Below the pieces are notes generated by a model. The model searched no databases, was not told where the DNA came from, and worked only from the letters and a program-made list of their open reading frames with translations. The translations under genes were made by a program, and so were the position numbers. Shown here piece by piece: positions 46,867-56,035 of a stretch of 64,000 nt of DNA (position 1 is its first letter; every line of letters starts with the position of its first letter). Source of the DNA: an uncultured Thiothrix sp. (lineage in GTDB: Bacteria; Pseudomonadota; Gammaproteobacteria; Thiotrichales; Thiotrichaceae); assembly GCF_937873765.1 (NCBI RefSeq), contig NZ_CALMZC010000038.1, positions 124,001 through 188,000 on the forward strand, written 5' to 3'.

Positions 46867-49800
46867 ATGACGGATACACGCCTGATCGAAGCCGGTTTTC
46901 CCTGCCATCAAGTCGGTGCTGAAACCCAGCGCGAACGTGGCGCGAGTAATATGTTACCGCCGATTTATTACCTGCATGTGTGGTGGGCGCGTCGCCCCTT
47001 GACCCCAAGTCGGGCAGCGGTAGCAGCTTCGTTGTTGCCTGCGGATACGGATGTGAGTACTTTTGTACGTGATTTGGGTATTGAGCAGAAATACACAGAA
47101 GTAAAGGGTGTTATTTGGATATTATCCGGTGAGCTGCTTGATCTGGTTGAAAAAGCAGGCTCTACAGAGTTCATCAACGTTACATCAAAAGTAAATAACC
47201 TTTTCAAAAAGGAAATTCAACGGCGTTTAGATGACTTAGCCAGTATTGCTGAGGTCAAACGACTATCACCTGATTTAGCTAATCATGCAGTTATCAAGGA
47301 GTGGGAGGCACTTTGTGTCAGCTTTGCTGTAAACGAATTAGCTATTGGGTCAAGGCTATCCGTTTTACGGCGCATGGCGAATCCTGCATGGTTCAGTCAA
47401 CTCATGGTGTTAGGTAAAGAACTGGGCGTTCGTGTTCCGAACTTATATGGTTATGATCGTGCCTATCAAAATGATCATAGACCCGTTCCTAGTGAGTTTG
47501 TCGTTTTAGACCCAACCTCTGGTGGTGGCTCAATTCCGTTTGAGGCTCTGCGTCTTGGTCACAAAGTGATTGCTAATGAACTAAATCCTGTTGCAACTAC
47601 GATTCTATATGCCACGCTCGATTATCCTGCTCGTTATGGCGAAGCTTTGTTGCCTGAAATCAGAAAATGGAGCACAAAACTGCTTGAGGATACAGAGCCG
47701 AATTTAGCCCAATTTTTCAATGATCACGGCACATTGAACGATGCAGAGTTGAATAAATTACAACGGTGTCTTGAGCATGATCAACACTTGATAACTGATT
47801 TCAATCAGGAAAGTGTTATGACTTACCTCTACTGCCGCCAAGTCACCTGCCCCAGTTGCGGAGCGAAGACACCGCTATTGAACACCAGTTGGCTTTCCAA
47901 AGAAGCGGGCGACCCGTGGGGCGTGCGGATCGTCACCCAAGGCAAAGGCGCGGATGCTCGCTATCACTTTGAAACCTATCAGGCGAAAAAAGGCAAAGGC
48001 CCCAACGGTGAAGACCCCGAACATGCCACTGTCAGCCGGGGCATTGGGCAATGTGTGCATTGCAAGCAAGCCGTGGATGGCGATGAAATCAAGGCGCAAG
48101 CGCGGGGCGAATCGCAGCACGGCACATGGCAAGATGAACTCTACGCCGTCGTCGCCGTGCGCTTCCAACCCAAGCTCGATAAACACGGCAAGCCGCAATA
48201 CGACAGCAAGGGCAACCTGAAAACCGAAAAAATCCGCTTCTTCCGCCCACCGAATCCAGCCGATTTGACGGCACTGGAACACGCATCCGCCGCGCTCAAA
48301 GCCCAATGGGATCATTTTGACCAGTTGGGATTGATTCCCACCGAAAAATTCCCGGAGGGCAATGACATGCGCCCGATTCATTACGGCATGACCCACTTCT
48401 ACCAAATGTTCAATGACCGCCAGCTATTGGGGCATCTGCACATGATGGAAGCCTTGCAAACCCTCAAACCGCAGATTCTAGCGGCGTTAGGCGCGGAAAA
48501 AGGGCGGGCGGTCATCACTTACTTGCAGTTTGGTATGGATAAAATTATCGACTACAACAGTAAGCAAACTCGTTGGCATTTTGGGCGCGGTGTCATTATT
48601 GGCACATTTGGTCGTCATGATTTTTCGCTAAAATGGACATACGGCGAACTGGTTTACAGCGGCATCAATTCCGGCGCACGTTGGGGCATGGAGCAAGCCA
48701 GCAAAGCCTACAAGGAACTCACTGGGCTGCTTGAACCCGTACACAGCCTTTACCAAGGTAAGCCCCCCGTCAAAATCATCAATGGTACGGCCGCTTACAT
48801 GGGCGAAGTGAGCGCACAAAGCGTTGATCTGGTGTGCATGGACCCGCCTTATTACGACAATGTGCAATACGCCGAACTATCAGACTATTACTACGTTTGG
48901 CAAAAACGTTCCCTCAGTGATTTATACCCTGAAATTCAATGGCCGCGCCTGACCAACAAGCGTGAAGAGGCGGTTGCCAACCCCACCCGCGATGGTTCTG
49001 CCAAAGCTGCCAAAGCGCAATACGAAAAGCTGATGGGAGAAATCTTCGCCGAAAGCCGCCGCGTGCTGAAAGACGCAGGTTTAATGACCTTAATGTTTAC
49101 CCACAAATCCCAAGATGCGTGGGAAACACTGACTCGTTCGCTGATTGAAGCGGGTTGGGTGATTACTGCCAGCTTCCCGGTAGAATCCGAAAGCAGCTAT
49201 TCGACTCACCAAAAAGACATGGCCGCCGCTGCCAGTTCCATCTTCATCACCTGCCGCAAACGCACCACCCTCAGCGACTTCTCCGCCGTGTGGACAGGCT
49301 TGGGCGGCACGGGCGTACAAAGCAAAATCCGCACTGCCGTCGAACAAGGCTTGCACGAATTCGCCCCGCTCAAACTCAACCCCGTTGACCAAATGGTCGC
49401 CTGCTACGGACGCGCCTTGCAGGTATTATCAGAACATTGGCCAGTTATGGACGGCGACGAATCAGTCAGTCCGATTCGCGCCATGAACGAAGCCAGCCGT
49501 GTGGTTGCCGCCCACCAAATCCGCAGCATGACCGACGGGCGCATTCAGGTTGACGACCTCGACACCGAAACCGCCTTGGCACTTACCACCTACGGCATCT
49601 GGGGGCATAACGACATCAGCTACAGCGAATTGATGAATCTCTCCCGCTCTCTCAATATCGCCCTCGAAAGCAAAACCGGTGGTTATAACGTCGAAGGCCG
49701 CATGATCGGCTACAACACCGCAAGCAAAGGCAACGCCAAATCCGGGCAAGCCGCCGAAGCCAAAGGCTACGCCGCTCCACTGGTTAAAAGCGGTTCAAAA

Positions 49801-50055
49801 CTGCGCCTCACTAAACCCGAAGAGCGCAACCCTCAACGCCTTGCCAAACCCCAGTCGGATTGGGATGTGTTGCATGGTCTTATTCTTAAATACCGCGCAG
49901 GTGACATACCTGTTGCACGCGCCTATCTGGACGAACATCGCCCCGGCAACACCACGCTGTTGCTTGACCTGTTGCACGTCTGGGGCGAAGAAGCCGAGAA
50001 GCCAGAACTGCGCAATGAGGCGCGGGCGATTGTGTTTGGGTTGTGCCAATCATAA
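46867..50055 (+). CDS. DUF1156 DNA methyltransferase of an anti-phage system
   Basis: A 1062-residue probable adenine-specific DNA methyltransferase. The DUF1156 N-terminus has the RERGASNMLPPIYYLHVWWA pattern. The SAM motif I is DPTSGGGSIPFEALRLG near 214. A zinc-ribbon-like CPSC/CVHCK pair lies near 328 and 396. The catalytic DPPYYDNVQYAEL motif is near 658. It would mark self DNA so that the partner helicase and ATPase spare it. AAAGG stands six bases before the ATG at 46867, and an in-frame ATG at 46843 is less likely. The segment 47060-47820 is much richer in AT than the rest of the gene. Confidence 0.9.
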   Translation: MTDTRLIEAGFPCHQVGAETQRERGASNMLPPIYYLHVWWARRPLTPSRAAVAASLLPADTDVSTFVRDLGIEQKYTEVKGVIWILSGELLDLVEKAGSTEFINVTSKVNNLFKKEIQRRLDDLASIAEVKRLSPDLANHAVIKEWEALCVSFAVNELAIGSRLSVLRRMANPAWFSQLMVLGKELGVRVPNLYGYDRAYQNDHRPVPSEFVVLDPTSGGGSIPFEALRLGHKVIANELNPVATTILYATLDYPARYGEALLPEIRKWSTKLLEDTEPNLAQFFNDHGTLNDAELNKLQRCLEHDQHLITDFNQESVMTYLYCRQVTCPSCGAKTPLLNTSWLSKEAGDPWGVRIVTQGKGADARYHFETYQAKKGKGPNGEDPEHATVSRGIGQCVHCKQAVDGDEIKAQARGESQHGTWQDELYAVVAVRFQPKLDKHGKPQYDSKGNLKTEKIRFFRPPNPADLTALEHASAALKAQWDHFDQLGLIPTEKFPEGNDMRPIHYGMTHFYQMFNDRQLLGHLHMMEALQTLKPQILAALGAEKGRAVITYLQFGMDKIIDYNSKQTRWHFGRGVIIGTFGRHDFSLKWTYGELVYSGINSGARWGMEQASKAYKELTGLLEPVHSLYQGKPPVKIINGTAAYMGEVSAQSVDLVCMDPPYYDNVQYAELSDYYYVWQKRSLSDLYPEIQWPRLTNKREEAVANPTRDGSAKAAKAQYEKLMGEIFAESRRVLKDAGLMTLMFTHKSQDAWETLTRSLIEAGWVITASFPVESESSYSTHQKDMAAAASSIFITCRKRTTLSDFSAVWTGLGGTGVQSKIRTAVEQGLHEFAPLKLNPVDQMVACYGRALQVLSEHWPVMDGDESVSPIRAMNEASRVVAAHQIRSMTDGRIQVDDLDTETALALTTYGIWGHNDISYSELMNLSRSLNIALESKTGGYNVEGRMIGYNTASKGNAKSGQAAEAKGYAAPLVKSGSKLRLTKPEERNPQRLAKPQSDWDVLHGLILKYRAGDIPVARAYLDEHRPGNTTLLLDLLHVWGEEAEKPELRNEARAIVFGLCQS

Positions 50056-50118
50056 CCGGGAAGTGACCGATTACAGATAATTAACGTGCTATTTTTGCTT
50101 GTTTACTGCAAAATTGAG

Positions 50119-50136
50119 CCTCCAATTGCTTGGAGG
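50119..50136 (+). promoter_or_regulatory. Hairpin enclosing the ribosome binding site of the RloA-like gene
   Basis: CCTCCAA and TTGGAGG form a 7-bp stem with a TTGC loop. The GGAGG Shine-Dalgarno (50132-50136) of the ATG at 50145 is wholly inside the 3' arm. When folded it should limit translation of the ATPase and, by overlap, of RloB. Confidence 0.6.
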
Positions 50137-50144
50137 TGCTAAAT

Positions 50145-51404
50145 ATGCTCATTCAATTCAGCGTCGGTAATTTCCGTTCCATCCGCGAGGAACAAACCTT
50201 GTCGATGGTTGCCAGCCACGACACGGGGTTAAGCCAAAATCTGGTGGTGGATGCGGGTTTTCGCGGCGCATTGTTACGTCAGGTAGCGATTTATGGTGCG
50301 AATGCAGCAGGCAAAAGCAACTTGCTGTTGGCGTTGGAATCGCTACGCCAGATGGTAAACGTATCCGCTTTGTTGCAAGAGGGGCAAGCGTTGCCGTGGA
50401 TCACCCCTTATCGGCTGGATAAGGAAACAGACACCCAAGCGACACGCTTTACCTTGGTATTTTTGCTGGAGGGGGTGCGTTATCAATATGAAGTTGCTGC
50501 CACTGCCCAGCGTGTACTCTACGAAGCATTGACCGCATGGCCACAGAGCCGCCCGCAAGTCTGGTATACCCGTGCTGTTGATGCCGAGAGTCAAGAGTCA
50601 TGGAAATTTGGTTCTCACTTCAAAGGGGAGAAGCGGCAGCGGCATTTATGGCAGACCTCAACCCGTACCAACGGTTTATTCCTGTCAACCGCCGTGCAAC
50701 TCAACAATAGCCAGCTTAAACCTGTTTTCCACTGGATCACCCAACAACTCATTGTGATTGTACCGGGCAAGACAGATTTTAACCCCGCTTTGAGTCTGGA
50801 GCGCATGGTATCCGAGGTGGATAAAGCACGACTGATGGCGATCTTGTCGGCTGCGGATGTAGGTATTCAATCCCTTGATTTACGTGATATGGAAGAACAG
50901 TCCGTATTGCCGTTAACCTTCATTCAAGCGCCTTTTCAACAAACGCAACCACCCAAGTGGCAAAAAATTGTCAGTATCCGTGAGCGTTCCGATGGTAGAA
51001 CCGTCGAGTTTGATTTTGGCGATGAGTCTGACGGAACGCGCAAATTGTTTGAGTTCGCAGGCGGATGGTTAAGAGCATTAGACTCGGGAGCGACCTTGCT
51101 GGTGGACGAAATTGACCGCAGTTTGCACCCTCATTTAGTACAAATGCTGGTCAAGTTATTCGGTGCAGCCTCTAATCCCCGCAATGCTCAATTGATTTTC
51201 ACCACCCATGATACAGCGCTGTTGGATGCGGCTTTATTACGCCGTGACCAGATTTGGTTTGTGGAGAAAAAGCAAGGGGCAACCCGGTTATATTCACTGT
51301 TGGAGTTCAGCCCACGCAAGCATGAGGCCGTAGAACGTGGCTACTTGTTGGGTCGTTACGGGGCAATCCCTTTTGTGAGCGAACCTCGGTGGCAACATGG
51401 CTAA
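50145..51404 (+). CDS. RloA-like AAA/ABC-type ATPase
   Basis: A 419-residue ATPase of the AAA15/AAA21 (RloA-like, OLD-related) type. Walker A is GANAAGKSN near residue 51. The region GDESDGTRKLFEFAG resembles an ABC signature, and Walker B is TLLVDEIDRSLHPHLVQ near 319, followed by TTHDTALLD. It overlaps rloB by 8 bp. RloA-RloB pairs occur in restriction and abortive-infection loci, with the ATPase probably sensing or holding the nuclease. I chose the ATG at 50145 (GGAGGTG upstream) over the earlier in-frame TTG at 50130. Confidence 0.85.
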   Translation: MLIQFSVGNFRSIREEQTLSMVASHDTGLSQNLVVDAGFRGALLRQVAIYGANAAGKSNLLLALESLRQMVNVSALLQEGQALPWITPYRLDKETDTQATRFTLVFLLEGVRYQYEVAATAQRVLYEALTAWPQSRPQVWYTRAVDAESQESWKFGSHFKGEKRQRHLWQTSTRTNGLFLSTAVQLNNSQLKPVFHWITQQLIVIVPGKTDFNPALSLERMVSEVDKARLMAILSAADVGIQSLDLRDMEEQSVLPLTFIQAPFQQTQPPKWQKIVSIRERSDGRTVEFDFGDESDGTRKLFEFAGGWLRALDSGATLLVDEIDRSLHPHLVQMLVKLFGAASNPRNAQLIFTTHDTALLDAALLRRDQIWFVEKKQGATRLYSLLEFSPRKHEAVERGYLLGRYGAIPFVSEPRWQHG

Positions 51405-51984
51405 ACGCGCCACCGTCTTCAAACGCAAAGTTGGGCAACGTAAACCGAACAAGGTCATTTTGATCATTGGCGAAGGGCAAACCGAGCAAGCCTACTTTGA
51501 AGCAGTACGGCAGGTATTGCGCAGCCCGCAGTTGCGTTTGGAGATTGAGCCAGCCACCAGCAAATCCGACCCGCTAAATCTGGTCAAAAAAGCCAAACAA
51601 CGCCACAAGACGGGGGATTATGACCATGTGTTTTGCGTCTTTGATGGTGATAAGCCGGAAGAAATGCAACGGGCACGCCAGCAACTTGATAAAGCCGATA
51701 AAGCCATTCGCGGATTTGTTTCCATACCCTGTTTTGAACTGTGGCTACTGCTGCATTTTGAACGCTCCGATGCTGCCATGCCTGATTGCCGCCAGACAGA
51801 AATACGCCTGAAACAGCATTGGCAACACTATGCCAAGGGTTGTGCCTGTGACGTACTGATGCCCAAACGACCCTCAGCTTGCGAAAATGCTCGCTGGTTG
51901 GCACAGCAACAACACGCCAATCCTTGCACAGATTTACACCATTTAATGGCTGTTCTGGAAAGCACCTTATCGGGTAATATTTAG
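51397..51984 (+). CDS. rloB: RloB family protein (TOPRIM-like nuclease candidate)
   Basis: A 195-residue RloB protein. The acidic motifs typical of a TOPRIM-like fold are visible: IIGEGQTEQAYF near residue 27 and VFDGDKPEEM near residue 80, followed by FVSIPCFELWLLLHFERS near 108. It probably acts as the nuclease of the RloAB pair, which is inference from the family. The start overlaps the ATPase gene by 8 bp, so its translation depends on the upstream gene and on the hairpin at 50119. The helicase starts 8 bp later. Confidence 0.88.
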   Translation: MAKRATVFKRKVGQRKPNKVILIIGEGQTEQAYFEAVRQVLRSPQLRLEIEPATSKSDPLNLVKKAKQRHKTGDYDHVFCVFDGDKPEEMQRARQQLDKADKAIRGFVSIPCFELWLLLHFERSDAAMPDCRQTEIRLKQHWQHYAKGCACDVLMPKRPSACENARWLAQQQHANPCTDLHHLMAVLESTLSGNI

Positions 51985-51992
51985 AGAGAAAT

Positions 51993-54900
51993 ATGGAAAA
52001 TAACCCCGGACTCTTGCCTGATTACCCGTGGCAATACGAGTACAAAACCTCGCAACTGACCCAGAGCGGCAAGCCGGTAGACATTCTGCGCGAGTTTTAC
52101 TTGCCGTTATTACAGCGGGCAGTCCGCTATGATCGGGTGGCTGGCTATTTCCGCTCCAGTTCGCTGGCACTGGCAAGCCGTGGTTTTTCCGCGTTTGTGC
52201 AACGTGCTGGGCAATTGCGCTTGATTGCTGGGGCTGATCTTGACCCCAAAGACGTGCAAGCTATCCTCAATAGCCAAGCTAAACTGGATGATGCCTTGCT
52301 GGCAGAGTTGGCAAACCCCGAACAGTGGCCTGAGCAAACCCAACACGGTATCGAGTTGCTGTCATGGATGGTGCGTCATGGGCATTTAGAAATCCGCGTT
52401 GCCTTGCGCTTACACGCCCAAACTGGGCAAGCACTCGCACTAGACTCCACTGCCGATGGTTATGTTCACGAAAAATGGGCATTGGCGTATGACACCGCTG
52501 GCAATTGCCTCTACGCCACGGGTTCATGGAATGAATCGCAAACCGCCTTGCAACTCAATGCGGAAAACATTCGCTTGGATGGCAGTTGGCAAGGCAACAA
52601 AGAACGCCAAATTATCGCCAGTGCAGAGCAAGATTTTGCTGCCTTGTGGAATAACCAACATCCGGCATTCCGTGTCATCGCCATGCCTGAGGCGGTACGT
52701 GAAAAACTGGTGCGCTTTTCCGAGCATGTGAAAATGCCAGTGGAGCTGGATGTAAAACCTGTCACCGTCCCACCGCGCCAAATGCCATTCATCGAGCAAT
52801 TACGTTTCCAGTTTATTCGTCACGCACCCAAGATGCCCGGTGGTGAATACGTCGGCATGTACACCGCCCCGATTGAGCCGTGGCCTCACCAACATGTGGT
52901 CGCTCGCCGCTTGATTGACAGTTATCCGTCATCATTCCTGTTGTGTGATGAAGTCGGTTTAGGGAAAACCATTGAGGCAGGTTTGGTATTCCGCTCCCTG
53001 TATTTAAGTGGTCGCGCCAAACGCATCCTGATTGCTGCTCCCGCGAGTTTGACCCAGCAGTGGCAGCGCGAAATGGCTAACAAGTTCCTGTTGCCGTTTG
53101 CACGGGTGTCTTCTGATGCCAGTGGTTTGCAATCTGAAACCCTGTTACCCCAAGCCCAGCAAACGATTCCACATTTGTATGCGGCTGATTTGGCGATTGT
53201 CTCCACTGGCTTGATGGTGCGCAAAGAACGTTTAGCCAACCTCAAACAAGCTCAAACGTTTGACATCGCCTTAGTTGATGAAGCGCACTATGCCCGCCGT
53301 TCCAACTCCCGTAATGGGGTGAGAGGCTACCCGCAATACAATAATTTGTATAAAACCATCAGCGAACATTTACGGGGTAAGGCGCAGTGTTTACTCTTGG
53401 CAACGGCAACCCCGATGCAGTTGCATCCGGTCGAAGTGGCCGATTTGATTGCACTCTCCCAACGGGTGGGCGCGTATCAATATGATCCCGCCTTGATGCT
53501 CCAGTATTACCAGCTCACCGCTGCCCTCGCTGCCAATCAGTCACTCGCAGTACAAGAACGGGATTTGTTGCGCCATTCGGTTAATGCGATTGAGCGAGCT
53601 GACCCACTGTTGTGGCGTTATTTGCATGAGGTGGTGGTTAGCCCGATGGCACGGCTTTCCATCGAGAGCTGGCGCAAGCAGGGGTTAGAGCCATCACCGC
53701 TGGATAAACCCGCGCTGCCTAAGTTGCTGTTCGCCGCGGCCCCGTTGTCACGGGTGATGTTGCGTCATACCCGTGATTTGCTGAAGATTTACCGTAGCAA
53801 CGGCAAGCTATCCGCTGGTTTGGCAGAACGGCATGTGCTTGCACCGCCGCGTATTGTGTTTACTGAGCAAGAAGCCCGTGTTGACCAGTTATTGCAAACC
53901 TATTGCGAGGGTTTGCGACTGCAACTCGGCAACAATGCCAACCAAACGACCCAGCAAGTTGCTGTAGGTTTTTACCTCAGTTTCCTGCGCTTACGGTTTG
54001 CCTCCAGTTTGTTGGCACTCAAATTCACCTTGCAACGGCGTTTAGGGAGGGTCAAACAAACCTTGCTGCAACAGTTACGTGAGAATGCCGAGCCGCTAGA
54101 TGTGGATGAAATGCAGGATTTATTGTTGGAAGGCGGCGAATTGGATGAAGAAGCGATTGCCCTGTTATTGCGCAACCGTACGCCTAATGATTTACGTTGG
54201 GAGCGCGAACAGTTGGAGCAATTATTGGTAGTTGTGGATGACCTATCACCGATTTCTTCCAAGACGCAAACCCTATTCACCTTGCTCCAAAAGCAACAAT
54301 TAGCAGCGGATCGTTTCCGGCAAGTGGTTATTTTTACCCGTTTCTATGACACCTTGACCGATATTGTGCAGCGTTTGCGGACGGTTAATCCGCGTATTTT
54401 GATCGGTACTTACTCTGGACAGGGTGGCAGTTATTACGACTCAGCCCGCCAAGGCATGGTGAATATCGAGCGTGAACACATCAAGCGTATGTTTGTTGAG
54501 GGTGAGATTGATCTGCTGGTGTGTACCGATGCAGCGGCGGAAGGTTTGAACCTGCAAACGGCGGATATGTTGGTTAATTATGATCTGCCGTGGAATCCTA
54601 TGAAGGTTGAACAACGGATTGGACGTATCGACCGGATTGGGCAATGCCATAACGACATTTACGTGGTCAACTTGTGTTATGCCGATTCCGCTGAACAATT
54701 CGTGTACGAGCGGCTGATGCAGCGTTTGCAGGATGCCGGGCTGGTGGTTGGCACGCAACAGTTTTCGCTGTTACCCGTGACTGTTGAAGAGTTTCAGGAG
54801 TTAGCAGAAAAGCGCCTATCCGAAAAAGAACTGGAAAAACGTGCTTTAGAACGCGCTAAAGAGCAAAAAGCCCACCACCAATTACTCGAAACTCCTGCCA

Positions 54901-55844
54901 GTCATTTGTATGAAACCTACCTGCGCTTTGAAGACAAGTACACGAATATTCCTATGCCGATTACCTTGACGCAAATCTGGGAAGCATTAGTGAGTTCTAC
55001 GTGGTTACGGCATTTGGGTTGTAAGCTTAGCGACTGCCAGCGTTACATGGTCTTACAAGGTATCAATGGCATTCCTGATGGTACTTGTATCACCGTAGAC
55101 CGTGCGTTGTTTGATAAAGAAGCCAAGTGGTTACATTTTGCCAGTTACGGCGTTCCTGTATTTGAACAGCTAATAACGTATTTGTGTACGTTGGATACAG
55201 AAATCCCAGCGATTACCGTGATAAAGGGTGAGATGGAAAATGTAACGCTGTGTGGTCTTGTTGCTAACGCCCTCCAGCCTGATGGTTCGGTGCAAGCACA
55301 ATTACTCACATGCTATCAACAGATTGATAGTCTGCATTGGAGCGATGTGCCACCAACCGATGATGCGCTACAACGCTTTCAGCAACGACTACAACGGCAG
55401 GCAGAGGACGAAGCCAATAAATACAACAGACTCAAGCAACTGGATCAAGTGAATGAGGCACAGGGCTTGGCACAACGGGTGATCAATAATTTCGTCCTGA
55501 AAAAACTGCTGGAAGACCGTTTGAAATACAGCAAAGCCAAAGACACTGCCACGGATTTGCTGCGAGAAATAGCCACATTGCTGGATAGACGCAAACAGCA
55601 GAATGCCAGTTTTCGTGCATCCGATATGCCCGCTACGTTAAAACGACACACGCAAGATGCTACCTTGGTACAGCCACATTGGCAGGCAAATGGTAATGGT
55701 TGGATAGAAACACCATTGCCCATTGCTTACGCAGCTTTAGAGGCAGGATACCGTTTGGTGGAAAAAACTAGGAAAACCAAGTCTCAATTAACTGGGACAG
55801 AACTTATCCAGCGGTTAGAACGGAATCCCGTGGAAGTGTTTTAA
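51993..55844 (+). CDS. PLD nuclease-SNF2 helicase of an anti-phage system
   Basis: A 1283-residue protein. Residues 1-225 form a phospholipase D-like domain (DRVAGYFRSSSLALASRGF; HEK near 158 with GSWNES). A SNF2-type helicase follows: DEVGLGKTIEAGL near 319, DEAH near 428, TATPMQL near 470, then helicase C with TDAAAEGLNLQTAD and QRIGRIDRIGQ near 850-885. A long helical C-terminus ends the protein. With DUF499 and DUF1156 it completes the helicase-methylase-ATPase set. Its TAA stop lies inside the right lutC repeat and overlaps the lutC stop by 4 bp, so the repeat arrived joined to this gene. Confidence 0.9.
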   Translation: MENNPGLLPDYPWQYEYKTSQLTQSGKPVDILREFYLPLLQRAVRYDRVAGYFRSSSLALASRGFSAFVQRAGQLRLIAGADLDPKDVQAILNSQAKLDDALLAELANPEQWPEQTQHGIELLSWMVRHGHLEIRVALRLHAQTGQALALDSTADGYVHEKWALAYDTAGNCLYATGSWNESQTALQLNAENIRLDGSWQGNKERQIIASAEQDFAALWNNQHPAFRVIAMPEAVREKLVRFSEHVKMPVELDVKPVTVPPRQMPFIEQLRFQFIRHAPKMPGGEYVGMYTAPIEPWPHQHVVARRLIDSYPSSFLLCDEVGLGKTIEAGLVFRSLYLSGRAKRILIAAPASLTQQWQREMANKFLLPFARVSSDASGLQSETLLPQAQQTIPHLYAADLAIVSTGLMVRKERLANLKQAQTFDIALVDEAHYARRSNSRNGVRGYPQYNNLYKTISEHLRGKAQCLLLATATPMQLHPVEVADLIALSQRVGAYQYDPALMLQYYQLTAALAANQSLAVQERDLLRHSVNAIERADPLLWRYLHEVVVSPMARLSIESWRKQGLEPSPLDKPALPKLLFAAAPLSRVMLRHTRDLLKIYRSNGKLSAGLAERHVLAPPRIVFTEQEARVDQLLQTYCEGLRLQLGNNANQTTQQVAVGFYLSFLRLRFASSLLALKFTLQRRLGRVKQTLLQQLRENAEPLDVDEMQDLLLEGGELDEEAIALLLRNRTPNDLRWEREQLEQLLVVVDDLSPISSKTQTLFTLLQKQQLAADRFRQVVIFTRFYDTLTDIVQRLRTVNPRILIGTYSGQGGSYYDSARQGMVNIEREHIKRMFVEGEIDLLVCTDAAAEGLNLQTADMLVNYDLPWNPMKVEQRIGRIDRIGQCHNDIYVVNLCYADSAEQFVYERLMQRLQDAGLVVGTQQFSLLPVTVEEFQELAEKRLSEKELEKRALERAKEQKAHHQLLETPASHLYETYLRFEDKYTNIPMPITLTQIWEALVSSTWLRHLGCKLSDCQRYMVLQGINGIPDGTCITVDRALFDKEAKWLHFASYGVPVFEQLITYLCTLDTEIPAITVIKGEMENVTLCGLVANALQPDGSVQAQLLTCYQQIDSLHWSDVPPTDDALQRFQQRLQRQAEDEANKYNRLKQLDQVNEAQGLAQRVINNFVLKKLLEDRLKYSKAKDTATDLLREIATLLDRRKQQNASFRASDMPATLKRHTQDATLVQPHWQANGNGWIETPLPIAYAALEAGYRLVEKTRKTKSQLTGTELIQRLERNPVEVF

Positions 55845-56035
55845 ACCAAAACCACCACCAACTCCCTAGGCCCATGCACCCCATACGCTAATACTTGCGC
55901 AATATCCGCCGAGCGCGAAGGCCCTGAAATTAACAGCGCATTGGTAGGCAAACCCTGTTCTAACCAACCCTGCGTTTTTACCGCTTTGGCAAACGTTGTA
56001 TATAGCTTGTCCGTGTCCAAAATCGCAATATGAAT
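55841..56035. repeat. Right direct repeat (att-like) of the defence island
   Basis: The last 195 bp of the intact lutC gene, copied at 41941-42135. Positions 55991-56035 are identical in the two copies. The outer 150 bp carry all 16 differences. Confidence 0.85.

Larger units (their letters stand above)
42136..55840. mobile_element. Defence island inserted at the 3' end of lutC
   Basis: 13.7 kb bounded by 195-bp repeats of the lutC end. It carries only plus-strand defence-type genes. Its base composition is richer in GC in most genes than the flanks, and long antisense open frames occur there. No integrase, transposase or tRNA is visible, so it is either a reduced integrative element, one moved in trans, or one brought in by homologous recombination between lutC alleles. 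Confidence 0.75.

Noticed and set aside
47875..48405. 176-residue minus-strand frame inside the methyltransferase gene
   Set aside because: Antisense shadow in the GC-rich part of the gene, with no start signal or domain.
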